Shown: positions 34,603 through 47,036 of the stretch, one piece after another
How the letters are laid out: each line of letters begins with the position of its first letter
Position numbering within the stretch: the stretch's first letter is position 1
NCBI GenBank assembly: GCA_024449915.1
Contig: JAMZAV010006360.1
Span: 40,082 to 104,081 of the forward strand
Origin: Sweltsa coloradensis
Taxonomy: Eukaryota; Arthropoda; Insecta; Plecoptera; Chloroperlidae
Direction: 5' to 3'
Length of the DNA: 64,000 nt
Translations under genes and position numbers: made by a program
Notes under the pieces: generated by a model
The model's database searches: none
What the model saw: the letters and a program-made list of their open reading frames with translations, nothing else
What the model was told of the DNA's origin: nothing

Positions 34603-37600
34603 AACTTAAATAGGTAGAAAAATTAGAAATCCCATTTGGTTGTAATCCATTAAAGTTTAAAGGCACAATTTTGTTTAGCTGAACTACCTAGCAACAATCT
34701 ATGACCTGTAAATGCAGTACCCCAACCACACATCTCCACCACTCCCACCAACATCAACACCTGCACTAGACCTCACTAGAACCACAAACCGAGCACAGAA
34801 ACTGGGCACAATCGTTGTGTCAAGACCCTCATCACACTGAATCGAACCTAGCACTTTCCGAACATCAATTTACGTCTATACGACAGAGCACAACACTGAG
34901 ATAACGAACGCTTCCCTGACAAGCAGGGCAGAATACATTGCGAACGAATCTTCCAGTCTGGACAGACAGACAACCACCTGACCGTAAACAAACATCAAGC
35001 AGAATGATGCAAAAGGAGATAATAACAGGCAACACTTGCTCACACACATTTAACAGTCATAGAAGCCCCAATCCTGTGCTGTGAGGCCCAACAAGGAACC
35101 ACCGCAAAGGAAATGCCAAACAGTCAACGAAACGAAAACAACGGACCGACTGTGAGTGCGAGGCTGCCGCCTGCCGCTGCCGCTGTGCCGAGTGAAAATA
35201 ACAGTTAAAAGGTGGCGGGGCGGCGGAGGTCATATCGATGTGCAAAAAAAAAAGAAAAAAAAAAACGTCAAATTCATTAAGAATTTCAAAATTGAATTGA
35301 TGGCAAGAACCATGGGCTCCGAGAGGTGTACTCCAAAGTTGTGAGTGATCAGCTACATGTGAAGCGAGTTCTCGTGAAGATGCAATATGCTGCAGATGTT
35401 TCCTCAAATGAAAATTTTCTGTTATTTGTGGACCTACTGTAATCACGAGCCTTCATTCACACACACATCGTAAGGTTAGTAACTGTTTGTTTATAGGTTT
35501 TGTTAGTAAGCTGTTAGGTGTTGTTTAGGGCACACAGTACGTTATCTGTGGCCCAAATGATATCTTTTTTCTATTTTGTGAAAAATATATTTTAATCTAC
35601 AAAATAGAGCATTTTTAGTGTTTGAACTTTGGATCTTATGAATATGTCATAATCACCATCTCAGTTGAACACTGCACAACTTGAGAACTGTGTCCGAGTT
35701 TTCAATCCGAGTTTCATCATCTACATCTGATGCGTCGACACAGGTCCAGCCGCTGGCGAAACCACGGACGCGAGCATATTTCTAGAGGATATATGCAAGT
35801 TATTGTTTTAAAAAAACCCCACTCCAGACCAGACAAAGTGTCATCTATTCAGGATGCAGATGTGCGTATTCTGTGATAGGTAACTGTGTGACAGATCTGT
35901 GAGTGATTACTCCTTATCCAAATCTGTGTTTACTATTGACTATTTTACCATTATTACTATTTTTTCCTCAATTTAATTTACTTCCTTAAATATACTATTT
36001 ACTTACTATTGATAACTAAAATTAGAATATGTTCGTATATTATTAAAAATGCGGTAATAGCGCAACACTTGGCACTATAGATATTATATAAAAATTATAT
36101 ATTTAATAGCTATTACCTTCACAGTGTCTTCTAGGTTGTGCCTACACGAAACATTTTCCACGAAAATGTAAAAATTATAAAGAATATTGACATTTTTGTT
36201 CCATCAAAATTTCCCATATCAGGTGCCCAGAAACGAAGCTGCAGTTATTAAACTTAGGAGAAAAGCCAGGGTGGGCATCAGCTGCGGGGTGGAGCTGTCA
36301 TGGGATTACGGGGATATAGACAAGGGGAACCTGTAGACTATTGTCTAATAATTGTATTGAAACTAAAAAATTGCCAAAATACACCACGAAGGCCTGACAC
36401 TTTCTCCGGGGGCCGAGCTGAGAAGATAGGGTAGTTCCCCTGGTATGTCGGGATCTACAAGGTTCTGATCTGGCACTGAACTACATATACAGGATTTGTA
36501 AGTGGTACCCTCATCAAATCCAAAGTTTGTTTCTGGAGCAAATCAAAGTTGAAGAAGAAACAGAGTTCAACGCTACTGCAAGTTGTGGTTTCAGCTAGAG
36601 CTGGTCGAATTCCTGCATCAAATTCAAGTCGACATGCAAAAAAAAGCAAAAAAAAAACAAACTCACCTAGAAGATCCCTACCTAGCTAATAAAATCCATC
36701 TGCTACCACGAACTGTTTAACTTTAAAAGCCATGGCAACCGTTGGGATGTGCACATGAAAAAACGGCGAGAGAAGTGTAACAAAAGAAATGCTGGCCAAC
36801 AACTCACGCAGAAACGCAGCAGGTTTTCTACCGTATGATAATTGATAAACCTTAATACCCATTCTACTACGGAAGCTTACCTGATGCTCTGCTGCAATGC
36901 AACTGTTGTGGGTAATGGTACAGGACATAAAATGCCCGTATGGGCATTAAAGATAAAGTGACAGAAGAACCAGTCACAAGGTATCTTGTATGAAGTGATT
37001 AAATGCACTCAAAATTGAAAAGAATCCATGCGTACTTTTATTTACCAAGTCCAAGCACAGTTTATTTATCTCTAGCGAGTCCAATACCGATTAAAGAATG
37101 GACCAACATTGGAAAATCAACTTGGAGTACATCCATATGGTGTATTATGGGAGGCGGCTGTAGGAGGATTACAGGATTCATTACATACTTAACACAAGGA
37201 TTACATAATGTACAGACATATTTACACCGATTATGTGCATTTTTCTATGTGTTTTTTACTCTTTAGTCCGTAGAATTAGCCTTCATGTCAGCTTATCAGG
37301 AGGGCGAAAGTTTCAAGTCGTTGAAGAACTAGACAACCGACTAGGAGAACATAAACACTAACTTGTGTACCGGGAAAATACTGGAAACGAGATGCACGAA
37401 CACCTAACAACAGGCTACGAAATTGGTACCACGAGCTAGCACATGCAACACTCTTAAAATACTACTTTCATTAAAAATTAGCCTTCATATATGGGGTCAA
37501 TTAGAAATTGAAAAGTTGAATTTTTTTGGAGCTGATGTAAATAGCCGCTTGTGCCCCGTAAACGGATACTATAACACGAGTAGGTTTAACACAACAACGC

Positions 37601-38175
37601 TACCTAAATGACACACTCCATAACTTGCATTTGAAATCAACCGAATCCATGGGAATATGGCTAGGTTATTATTTTTTTTTGTAAGTAAAGGCCGTTTTGG
37701 GATCGTTTGTTAAAACGATACACAACGCTGATACAAACGCAAGTGTAGCGCGGCTGGTAAAACGTACACAGGGAAAGCACACTTTAACTTATAAGGTTAA
37801 AATGCAACATTTTTAATTGCTTAAACAAAATGACAGCAAGTTTTCTTGTCTGGGCATGTAAATTATCTCCAACATGCTCGGCTGGGCATATGCTATTTTA
37901 AAAAAAACGTTAAGCCCTGGCTCATTTTATATTTTTCTCGAAATATAGTTATTGAATTTGGTATTCTTTGCAGAGGTGGTGTAGGCCTAACAATGACGGC
38001 AAGGCATTTGGAGTGGTTCGAACAACCAAAACCAAGAAGAAGCAGATACACTGGATTAGGCTTCAAGTCAGGATTGAGGCCCGAGTTTAAAAAATCTTGG
38101 AACCTTTAGCTGAAGAGGTAATTACGGGTTTGCAAACGAATGCAGGCTTATAACCATTCTATGGAACATTCTTGA
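34603..38175. other. No gene recognised; GC-rich island at 35100-35235
   Basis: Around 35150-35230 GCCGCCTGCCGCTGCCGCTG and GGTGGCGGGGCGGCGG form a short CpG-rich island, which might be a promoter or 5' UTR read on either strand. No exon was found next to it. Around 37976-38110 a frame after a TTCTTTGCAG acceptor-like site reads TARHLEWFEQPKPRRSRYTG, too short to assign. Other frames look random. Confidence 0.35.
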
Positions 38176-38545
38176 TTTGATTGATATTGCTTAAGGCGGT
38201 TTAATATAATTTATGCACTTTTTGGCTAATCGAGAACGAGGCGGGACGTAAGGGGAGACGCCGGGGGACAAGGGGTGGACCAGGCCTGTTGCTGGTCAGA
38301 ACCACCACAAGCGTATGGGAGGGCAGGGGTTCCCCCACGTCGTGGTGGTCTCCGTCTGTGTCATCATCCGTCCGTGTTGTCCTTGTCGTCGCCCGTCGGG
38401 AAGTGGTCAACAGGGCAGGGGAAGTTCCCCAACGGCGACCCAAGAGCTCGCCATTAGTTTTCAGGGAGAAAAACGTCCCTGTCACTGGCCAAACCATGAG
38501 AAGGTTTCGACTTGGAATTTTATGGCCCTGGAACATTCTGTTGGG
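38176..38545 (+). repeat. Family A GC-rich repeat, copy 9
   Basis: A near-full copy with TTGATATTGCTTAAGG, CTTTTTGGCTAATCGAGAACG, GGTCAGAACCACCACAAGC, GTTCCCCCACGTCGTGGTGG, CGACCCAAGAGCTCGCCATT and the GAATTTTATGGCCC end. Frames of up to 121 codons across it are not conserved. Confidence 0.87.
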
Positions 38546-39379
38546 GGCGTCTCGGCTGAAACACAAACATAATTGGGTAACACAAACAACATAATAACAT
38601 AATAATAGTCATCTCTATTTCCGAGAATTCGAGATATTCGTTTAAATGGGTTAAAACACAGCCCTGTTTTTCTTTAATGTTGTTTAAGTGGGTTTTATTG
38701 GGCAAAACCCACCGGGTTTAACATGGGTCTGGGGAAAATCGTTTACAACCCTGCCAATTTCGCGATCTATCCAGGCCGTTATTTCTGAAAACCACTGGTC
38801 GCCCATCGCTGAATGATCTACAACTTTACCTCTTACATAGAAGACAAACACCTATTAATACCAATCTTCTTACCTTGGTTGAATAGAATAATCCACTCTA
38901 TCACTAATAACTCAAATGCTTCATATTCTATTTACAAATTGAATTGCTATGACTATACTATGTAGAAATGTATCACACCTTCATTCTTTAACCACTATAA
39001 CATCTTTGTTCCTGCAATGGGCATAATGTTATACAATAATTAGTTAGCTTTGACACTATGAACATATTTTAAGGTTTATGTTGATTTTTAAAGTTTTGCA
39101 ATCGTCACTCATTAGGCCTATAGTGTCATTATAAATCAAATACGTGAAACGTGATCATGTGTACCCGCCCCCCCCTCAATTTGTCATAAATTAAAAATTT
39201 GCAACAATTATGACATGAATGCACTTAGCAGCTCAGCCTTTCAATTGGGGGGGCACAATCTTCAAGCGCTTCATGGAAATAATTGAATATGTATGTAATC
39301 CACTTAAAAAACCATTGCTGCCAATAAAAAACCTACCAGACATGGACCCCACTCAAATATCGATGATTGACAACTTTGC
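38546..39379. other. No gene recognised
   Basis: AT-rich spacer between family A copies 9 and 10. Confidence 0.4.
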
Positions 39380-39640
39380 TAATTCGAGACGAAGGGGGGA
39401 CGTAAGGGATGACGCGGGGGACAAAGGTGACAGGCTGTGCTGGTCAGACCACCGCAAGCGTATGGGGAGGGCAGGGGTTCACACACGTCGTGGTCGTCTC
39501 CGTCCGTGTCATCATCCGTCCGTGTGGGAAGGGGAAAGTTCCCCAACGACGACCCAGAGCTCGCCATTAGTTTCAGGGAGTAAAAACTCCCCTAATCACG
39601 GGCAAAACCACGAGAAGGTTGCGAGGTGGATATGATGGCC
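39380..39640 (+). repeat. Family A GC-rich repeat, copy 10 (internally deleted)
   Basis: GCTAATTCGAGACGAAGG, GATGACGCGGGGGAC and GGTCAGACCACCGCAAGC. The TTGTCGTCGCC part is missing between GTCCGTGT and GGGAAGGGG. It then continues with CCCAACGACGACCCAGAGC, GGAGTAAAAACTCCCC and the ATATGATGGCCC end. Confidence 0.87.
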
Positions 39641-39654
39641 CGATTTAATTTTTA

Positions 39655-40113
39655 ATATTTAGGTTTTAGTTAAATCATTCCTCTCGTCCTGTGTTTGGGG
39701 CCATTCTACTAAAATGTGCTTACCAGTTAAAATCTCACACACACTGCTCACATGGGGGTGGATCTTCGCCCTCTTAAAGGTATGGCTTGAGTGAGCATGT
39801 GTGTGTCCAATGCTTATACGGGTTCAGAACAACCGTCTTCGCGTCGAGAATACGCCTTGAGAGAACCAGGGTGTTACAGGTCGTCTGGGGTATTTCACGA
39901 AGCTTATTATTTTGCATGATATGCCATTTCTTCGCACCACTTTTCTATATGAGTTTGCGTTTGAAGGAATGCTTTTAGATCTAGGCGTTACAACTAAATG
40001 GGCAATCAATCTTGTGTTTTGTTACACTTCTTTGGGCACTTTGGTCGGCGACATCATTTCTAAATACCAGAATGACCAGGCCACACCCAACAAAAACTAT
40101 TGATTTTTGTTGT
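39655..40113 (-). mobile_element. Non-LTR retrotransposon 3' region, copy 1 (minus strand)
   Basis: Collinear with 50338-50767 (GGCGACATCATTTC, GTTACAACTAAATGG, TTATTTTGCATGATATGCCA, TGTGTGTCCAATGC, ACTAAAATGTGCTTA). On the minus strand the family protein reads as a C-terminal non-LTR region, but this copy is more frameshifted, with pieces such as KWCEEMAYHA, NKLREIP, LNPYKHWTHT. No reverse transcriptase domain lies adjacent, so it is 5'-truncated. Confidence 0.7.
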
Positions 40114-40455
40114 GGTCCCTTCTGTTAAATTTTACATGGTGGATTTTCCAGTCCAGATGCTTTCATCTTTGACTCCTTGACATACACCAAATTGTGTATG
40201 TGTTCAACATCAAAATCAAGAAGTGTAACAGCAGTATCTTTTGCTTTAATAAAAGTAGTCTGCACAACTGTGTATGATTCTGGTAAAGGTTTCATGCATT
40301 TTGATTTAGGGGACATCTTTTAGAAAGCTCTTGTTTCCTCGCAGATTCTTCATATTTTGGATGCTGCTGGATTGTTAGGCAGTTCCATGGAAGGACTTTG
40401 GTGGCGAAGTAGAGCTCGATCATGATCTATAATATCAACTACGGCCTGTAGTTTT

Positions 40456-40700
40456 GATTGGATATTGATTAACGTCTCATATTTATCAACTTGGCTATCG
40501 AGACGGAGGGAGGGCCCTAAGTGATGACGCGGGGGACAAGGGTGGACCGGCCTGTGCCGGTCAGAACCAGCCACAAAGGTATGGGTAAGGCCAGGGTTCC
40601 CCCCACGTTGTGGTCGCTCCGTCTGTGTTGTCATTGTCGTCGCCGTCGGGGGAGTAGTCAAAGGGAAGGGAAAGTTCCCCCGACGAAAGAAATTCCTCGT
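40456..40700 (+). repeat. Family A GC-rich repeat, copy 11 (3'-truncated)
   Basis: It has the complete head (GATTGGATATTGATTAACG, GTCTCATATTTATC, AACTTGGCTATCGAGACGG), TGATGACGCGGGGGACAAGG, GGTCAGAACCAGCCACAAAG and GGGAAGGGAAAGTTCCCCCG, then breaks off at about 40686. Confidence 0.87.
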
Positions 40701-41489
40701 TTTAATTGAGGTGGACACACTATACCTTCCATATGATATAGATCGCATACATATTAGCAGTATCATTAAGTAATTGTTAGTAAACGCTTGTACGATATGG
40801 ATAGGCCGAAAGTCTGAACTTGTTCAAGTTTTTATTTCTTCTTGATTCGAATAAATCAGTTATGCTGTGTATAGTGCAATTGGGTGTTTCATGTTTTGGC
40901 CAAATGACGGCTGCAAGTGGCGGTGATTCCGCTAAAAAATCCGTCCCAACGTCCCAAGGCTCCGGAGCCCCTCCTATAATTAATCTTTCCAACTTCCCAA
41001 CCCAGCCCCGACCCATTATTAGTCAGTCCCATAAACAATCCTCTAGTGTCCATACCCCTCCCCCCAAAAAAAATTAATTGTAGTCCGGTCCTAGTCCAAC
41101 TCCACTCCAATCCTCCGCTCTGGCAAGCAAAAACTATCTGGAAACTTCAGTGAGGCCATGCCGTTCACATAGTGAACTTTGAGTAATGGAATTATCCACT
41201 GCAGACTTAACATAGTATTATTTTTTCATTGTTACAGCCTTGAACATAAACTTGTTGGTCATGATGACAGAACTCAAGCAGCAAGTGCTGGGGGCATAAC
41301 ACTTCACTGCTGGGCAAATTTGTCGCAGCAGTAGCCGGCAAAGCAGGCACACATAATGGGGGGATGCAAATTGAGATGATAGAAACTGATAGGCCTACAT
41401 GAGGACTTTTACCCAACCGCGGTGTGGACCGAAGTATTTAGTGAAGGTCAAAGAAAAAAGATAGCAAAAAGAAGGAAATGAAACAACGG
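40701..41489. other. No gene recognised
   Basis: Plus-strand peptide SNFPTQPRPIISQSHKQSS near 40985 lies in a frame without other support. No repeat assignment. Confidence 0.4.
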
Positions 41490-42800
41490 AAAGAAGATAT
41501 GAATAAGCAATAGCTACACTTAATATCCGTTTACACTTAATGGGAAGATGGAAGAGTGACAGATACAATGTAGCAAGGAAGTTGGACATTCTGGGGCTTG
41601 GGTGAAACAAAATGGAAAGGATGGGCTCAAAGGCGCTTAGAGATGGGTATGAAATATGTGTCAGGTGGAAATGAGGGTAAAAATGGGGTTGGGTTTGTTG
41701 TGAGCCCATTAGATAAAGGGAAGACATTGTTGAAATAAAAAGTTGTAGTGACAGAATGATCAAGATGAAAGTGCTGATAGGAAGAGAGGAGACCGAGATA
41801 ATTCAGGTATATGCTCCTCCAATAAGAAGTCCTATGGATGAGAAGGTCATCTTTTCTGGACTTTAATGGAACTGGAATAACCACCGAGAAGAGTTATTAT
41901 CAGGGGAATATGAATGCCAAGGTGCAGGGAAAAACCAAAAGGATTAAGATGGCGTACTGCGCCCAGCGGGTATGGAGAAAGTAAGGAAGGAGAAATGTTT
42001 TGGAGATTTTCAACAGCCCTCGAATTCTCTTAGTCATATCAACAATAGTATCTTTAAGAGAAGTTAAAGCACAAATCACTAGATATGATGGATGGGATGG
42101 GAGACTGAGAGTGTATTGGACTATTCAGAGTCACAAAGAACTGATGGCAGGAGTTAAGGACGTTAAGGTTTGCCAAGCATTGCATTGACGGAGACCACAG
42201 ATTACTGGTAGCAAAAATAAAATCAAAAAGACCATGGAAAAGTTCAAACAAACCAGGACTAAGAATCTGAAGATGTGGCAACTACAGATCAAACTAAGAG
42301 AGTTTTGTTTCAGGAAGAAAGTACTAGAAAAAAACCTCAGGAGAGCTTGAAAGACGTAGAAGAAGAATGGTGTCTCTAGAACACGCTAGGGGGATTACAG
42401 AAGAACTATGTTGGCGAGTGAGTGGAAAAAGAAAGCTAAAAGAGACACCATGGTGGAATGAAAAGAATCAATCCTGCGTTAAACAGAAAAAAGCAACACG
42501 GCAAAAAAAAGAAAAAAAAAAAAAAAAAAAAAGAAAAAGAAAGAAAAAGTAAGGAGGACGACCACAATCATAGCAATACTTTGAAATATGAACACAGCAA
42601 AAAAGAGGTAAAAGAGATTGTCAAACTGAAAAACAAATAATGTGAAGTTGGCTGAAAAGCTGAAAGTTGACTCTGAAGGGAACAAAAAGATGTTGTAAGG
42701 TATGATAAAAAATAAACGTACAGATAGTGAGAGTCCAAATTACCTTAAAAACGACGACGGTGAACTAACACAAGAAGACAGTGAGTGGGTGGTGACAGTG
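41490..42800 (+). mobile_element. Non-LTR retrotransposon, APE endonuclease and linker part, truncated before RT
   Basis: Domain order is readable across frames. MGRWKSDRYNVARKLDILGL (about 41539-41600) is followed by ETKWKG, then KNGVGFVVSPL (about 41680). SCSDRMIKMKVLIGREETEI comes next (about 41744-41803), then VYAPP, then QGNMNAKVQG (about 41902). DGDHRLLVAKIKSKRPWK (about 42187) and KETPWWNE (about 42439) follow, and AEKLKVDSEGNKKM with KNDDGELTQEDSEW mark the linker before RT. This matches RTE-like endonuclease-RT proteins. The catalytic G-D-x-N-A motif reads G-N-M-N-A. The RT domain is missing: similarity stops at a G run near 42807. An A-rich run at 42487-42550 interrupts the frame. 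An inactive, 3'-truncated copy with many indels. Confidence 0.78.
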
Positions 42801-43169
42801 GGTGTTTGGGGGGGGGGGGGGATCGAGTGAGAAAAAATTTCTGGTCCCCGTCGAGAAACGCGATATATATAGACATATCCAATCAAAAATTCAATTTTAA
42901 AGAGACGATGCATCAAAGCCTTTCCGCCGGCCAGCACCAAAACCCAGGAGCGAGGTGAACGTTCCTGCAAAGAAGCGACACGCCAAAACAAATCAACCTG
43001 TAGGTTTGCCGGAAACACATGCAGATCCTGGTGTGTCCAGCTCAATTGGGAAAGAACCTGGCAATGTTACCATTTCAAACTGAGACGACGGACGAACTTT
43101 CGTGATAGGCCCAAGCTTCCAATATTCCTACCATAGGCCTACAGTGAAAGATCTGACTACAAATTGGGA

Positions 43170-43512
43170 TTGTTGATATTGCTTATGTCTCATATTTATG
43201 CAACTTGGCATAAAAGAGGGACGAAGGAGGGACGTAAGGGTGACGGCAGGGGGGACAAGGGGTGGACAGGCCTGTGCTAGTCAGAACAGCACAAGCATAT
43301 GGGGAGGGCAGGTTCCCAACCCAGTCGTGTCGTCTCCGTCTGTGTCAATCATCCGTCCGTGATGTCTTTGTCGTCGCCGTCGGGGAGGTAGTCAAGGAGG
43401 GGTTCCCTCGACGACGACCCAGAGCTCGCCATTAGTTTCAGGGGTGAAAACTCCCCTATTCACGTGGCCAAACCGGGCGAGAAGGTGTCGAGTTTTGGAA
43501 TTGGAAGCCCCA
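43170..43512 (+). repeat. Family A GC-rich repeat, copy 12 (near full length)
   Basis: One of the best copies: TTGATATTGCTTATGTCTCA, TATTTATGCAACTTGGC, GACGTAAGGGTGACGG, GTGGACAGGCCTGTGC, TAGTCAGAACAGCACAAGC, GTCTTTGTCGTCGCCGTCGG, CGACGACGACCCAGAGCTCG, GGGTGAAAACTCCCC, CGAGAAGGTGTCGAG, and a GGAATTGGAAGCCCC end. Confidence 0.9.
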
Positions 43513-46500
43513 AGACTACCAACTAGGCCTACGAATAGCCCGTTGGTTTTGTGTAAATAGTCCCGTTTATCGACAGTAAAATCAACCTTGAATAACAAAT
43601 TCCGCATACCACTCGTTGAATACGAATGTAAACGTACTTATTTTGACAAATGAATTCCTCAAGATATCTCCATTTTTAAATCTTGGGTTGAGAAACAAAT
43701 CACCATCGAACCGAGCGTTTAACGTCAGTATCCAAGGTCATCGGGAGGCAAATAAGTGATACCAAGCAATTTAGAAAAAAATATTTTAATATATATTATA
43801 ATAATATTTTTAATTACATTGTTTTTCAATCAATGATATTTTTTAAAATTGGCATTAGTCAGAGCTGTAAATGAAAAATGAAATAAATTAAACAGTAGTG
43901 AAACTTGTAATTTTATCGGTTAAGTAGTTAAGCATACTTAAAGTTTCAATCATGTTTTTCTTCTCCCGCGATCTATATGTTCACATATATATAAATGTAA
44001 TTATAAATAAGAGTTCCTTTGAAAGACATCAATTTTCAGTTTTTAAACAACGATAAAATCATTTTATTTATTTAAAATCTACCCTCTATTCAGTACATAC
44101 ATATTTTAAAGCGAGTTTGAGTAATAATACGAGATGCAAACAAGGAACTCGTGCAAGGTATTTTGATGATACTTGTTTATCATGTACGAAAGATTAATAC
44201 CATATTTGATTTCTTCAGGTGTCGGCAGTATATGTGCTCATGAAGCGCCAATACGAGGCTGCCATATATGCGCGTTTTTTGAGCACTGTTTGGCGAAATT
44301 TCCCCATATGAACATAAAGTCTGTAATGTGCATTAACGAAACTGGGCTGGAGACGACAATCGAGTCCAATGTTCCCAACAGTGGATATACTCGGATGTTG
44401 GTTTTCATTTCACACAGTGTATGCTATCAATAATTGAATTGCCCAGTCAATAAGTGCCATGTTACAAAAAATGCACAAATGAGTTGAGAGACCAACCATT
44501 CTATTCTCCAGCATAGCGGCATCATTTATGCAAGAAACACCCAAGTTCGAGAAAGATTACAAAGCCATTTACCAGGACGATGAAAAATTGTCTCAGGCAA
44601 TAACTGACAAGTACGTGTTACTTGGTCATTTCTTGCCATGAGGTTGGCGATCTGGACTGCTTATGTAAATATTACTACAGTGAGGAATCTCTCCTCATCT
44701 TTTAGTCTTATTTTATTGTGTTTTACAAATATTTAAAAGTCAAATAATATATTTTAAGTAAAATTTTATGAAAAATATATATTTTGGGTAAAATAAAAAA
44801 ATATAAATGTACTATCTATTTATATTTTTACATTTGTTTTTCAAATGGCGTTTATAGTTTATTGATATGTGGCTGCAAAGGGGTAATTGAAAGGCTTAAA
44901 ATGGTTTTATTCCTTAAAATGAAAAAAGTTAATGCAGAAATGCCCAAGTGACAATTTCAAGACAAGAACATGGACGCAAGTAAAAAATTTCCAATTTTCC
45001 AGAAAAAGTAAAGTCAAATAATAAAATCCTAAAATTATATTGTTAGGTATTTTAAGGTCAAGTAGTGTGTTTGCAATTTTGTATGCATTTTTAAATAAAA
45101 AATTTGCTGCGTTTGTCTAGTTTAATCTGCAAGAGATCAACAGATTTTAGAGTTAATTGCTGTAAGATAGTTAAAGGATGCGGATGGAATAGAGATGTTA
45201 CTGGTAAAAAAAAAAAAAAAAACTGTGGATTTCTGGACTAACCAAGTTATGTGGTAAAGATGCAAATGTGAAGGTTGCCACAGTAACACTATCTACAGTG
45301 GTCATCTCAATACCTAATATGAGACAGAAATTGTTCTTTAGTGTTCTATCTCAGCCTAACAGCTGTAGAAACGGTAGTATTGTAGGATAGGCTTTAAGAA
45401 AGTGACTTGCTTATTTTTTTTAATGATTAGTGTATGCCTAGTTTATTCCGAAAAGTAATAATGTAAATTGTGAAACATTTTAATGCTTTGAATGAATTCA
45501 ATGTAAATGATCGCACAGTCTGGTACCATTGAGGACTGAATTAATAATATGTAAAGTAAATTGTAAATTATATGCATGTATATGTGTATGTAAAAATAGC
45601 AAAATGCTAAATAAAGATTTTCTACTACTAAAAAATCTATTTATCTCATAATGTGGTCTTTGTCACTTGTCATATTGAACTTGCACATTATTTCATTTTA
45701 GATATTGTAAATTGTGAATTTCAAATTGGTTAAAATAGACGCAATGAACGGGCTATTATTACAGTCGTCCAACCTGGCTGTGGAAATTATATGTTTGGCT
45801 TCTGTGTGGGTCATATAAGAGAAACCTGACCATTTTTTTGTTTGTGGAGGGGGGGCGACTGGCGGCTCGATTGTGAGATGTACTGGAGTCTTTTATCCCA
45901 TTAGCTATACGCATTGTTTTATGAATTAACTAACCATGGCCTTACGGATTACAAAGTTAAATTCACTGCAGGGCGCTTGGTGGTCAGTGATTTGAAGTAT
46001 AACCCCTACTCAATTGTCCTTTATCTGGGACGATTTTTCAAGCTAAGCATGAAGGTCAATAGGACAAGTTCCTTGAAGTCAATGAGCTTCGGCTATGAAA
46101 AAGGCGCGAAACGAAATCAGCCACCTATAACCCCGCCCACTGTTCCAGCACAATATGGAGAATAGGCGCAACAGTTCCCGCAGTGCAACCAGGCCAGTAC
46201 GGCAACACGTTCATACTGCGACTTTGAGCGGTCCCCGACTCGACCAGTGTAGTTGTTTTGTCCAACAAGGCACTACGCCCGTAATGTTTGACGGCAGGGT
46301 GTCCCCTGCACTGGACCGGGACATTCAAATCTGACCGTCCTTGCTCAGCCAATGGGAACAAAACAATGGTAAGGTTTTGGGTGGAAATGGTCGGCTATCC
46401 CTAGCGAAACCAATAGCTTACAAACTACTGATGGTTGATTCAATCCGCGAAATGCTAAGACTTAGAAGGATGAAAACAAGGTCTGGGCTATCTTACTACC

Positions 46501-46751
46501 AATAGCATGGTGCTTGTGTCTCAAAAGAGAGGTGTAAAAACAACCAGATTTTTGTCACTGGCACATCTATGGCCTATAAACATTTTCTTCCGCAGCTGTT
46601 TATAGATGATTAAAACCAATATTCCAGGACCTTGCAAATGAGATACTCCCTAAAAAAATGTTTGGCATAACCAGACACACAACGCAATGATGTTCCAATA
46701 TGTGAATTGGACGCAATTGCCTCAAACGGTGTTTGTAGGAGCTAGCTTACT
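43513..46751. other. Mostly AT-rich, no confident gene
   Basis: Apart from the exon-like frames at 44209-44645 (listed separately), frames are short. A 15-A run lies near 45208. A GC-richer patch at 46120-46340 has no recognised function. Confidence 0.4.
44209..44645 (+). pseudogene. Unassigned coding-like fragments
   Basis: After a TTTCTTCAG acceptor-like site (44211-44219) two frames look protein-like: VLMKRQYEAAIYARFLSTVW in one and FPHMNIKSVMCINETGLETT in another. Further on, 44518-44640 reads ASFMQETPKFEKDYKAIYQD followed by DEKLSQAITDKYVLLGHFLP and a TGA stop. No family was recognised. The mixed frames suggest a decayed transposon protein. Chance frames cannot be excluded. Confidence 0.25.
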
Positions 46752-46862
46752 ATGGGAGGAATGGAAAAGACAAATTGTTGGAAGATTCCAATACAATTGA
46801 CATGGGCACTGATTAACTCTTACTATTGAGTGCCCTAAAACAACATTAAACTAACTAACTAA
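46752..46862 (+). mobile_element. Non-LTR retrotransposon 3' end with (CTAA)n-type tail
   Basis: GAGTGCCCTAAAACAACATT runs into AAACTAACTAACTAAC, a typical simple-repeat tail of I/Jockey-like non-LTR elements. A similar tail, on the other strand, ends the element at 50143. The 5' extent is not clear. Confidence 0.6.
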
Positions 46863-47036
46863 CAGTACAATGTAGGCCTTGTGGACGTTGAACAAAACTA
46901 GCAAGAAGGCAGAAAAGAGATTCTCAGTGCTCAAAGAGTACTGGTGGACGGAAAAGAGGCTGGGAAGAAAGTAACTATTTCGAGTATTGGGGACCTGCTT
47001 CCTATTGGCCATGCAATAACACTTCCTCTGAGTCCG

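Noticed and set aside
42367..42640. Lysine-rich frames around 42.5 kb as separate genes
   Set aside because: They are parts of the non-LTR endonuclease ORF read through an A-rich tract.
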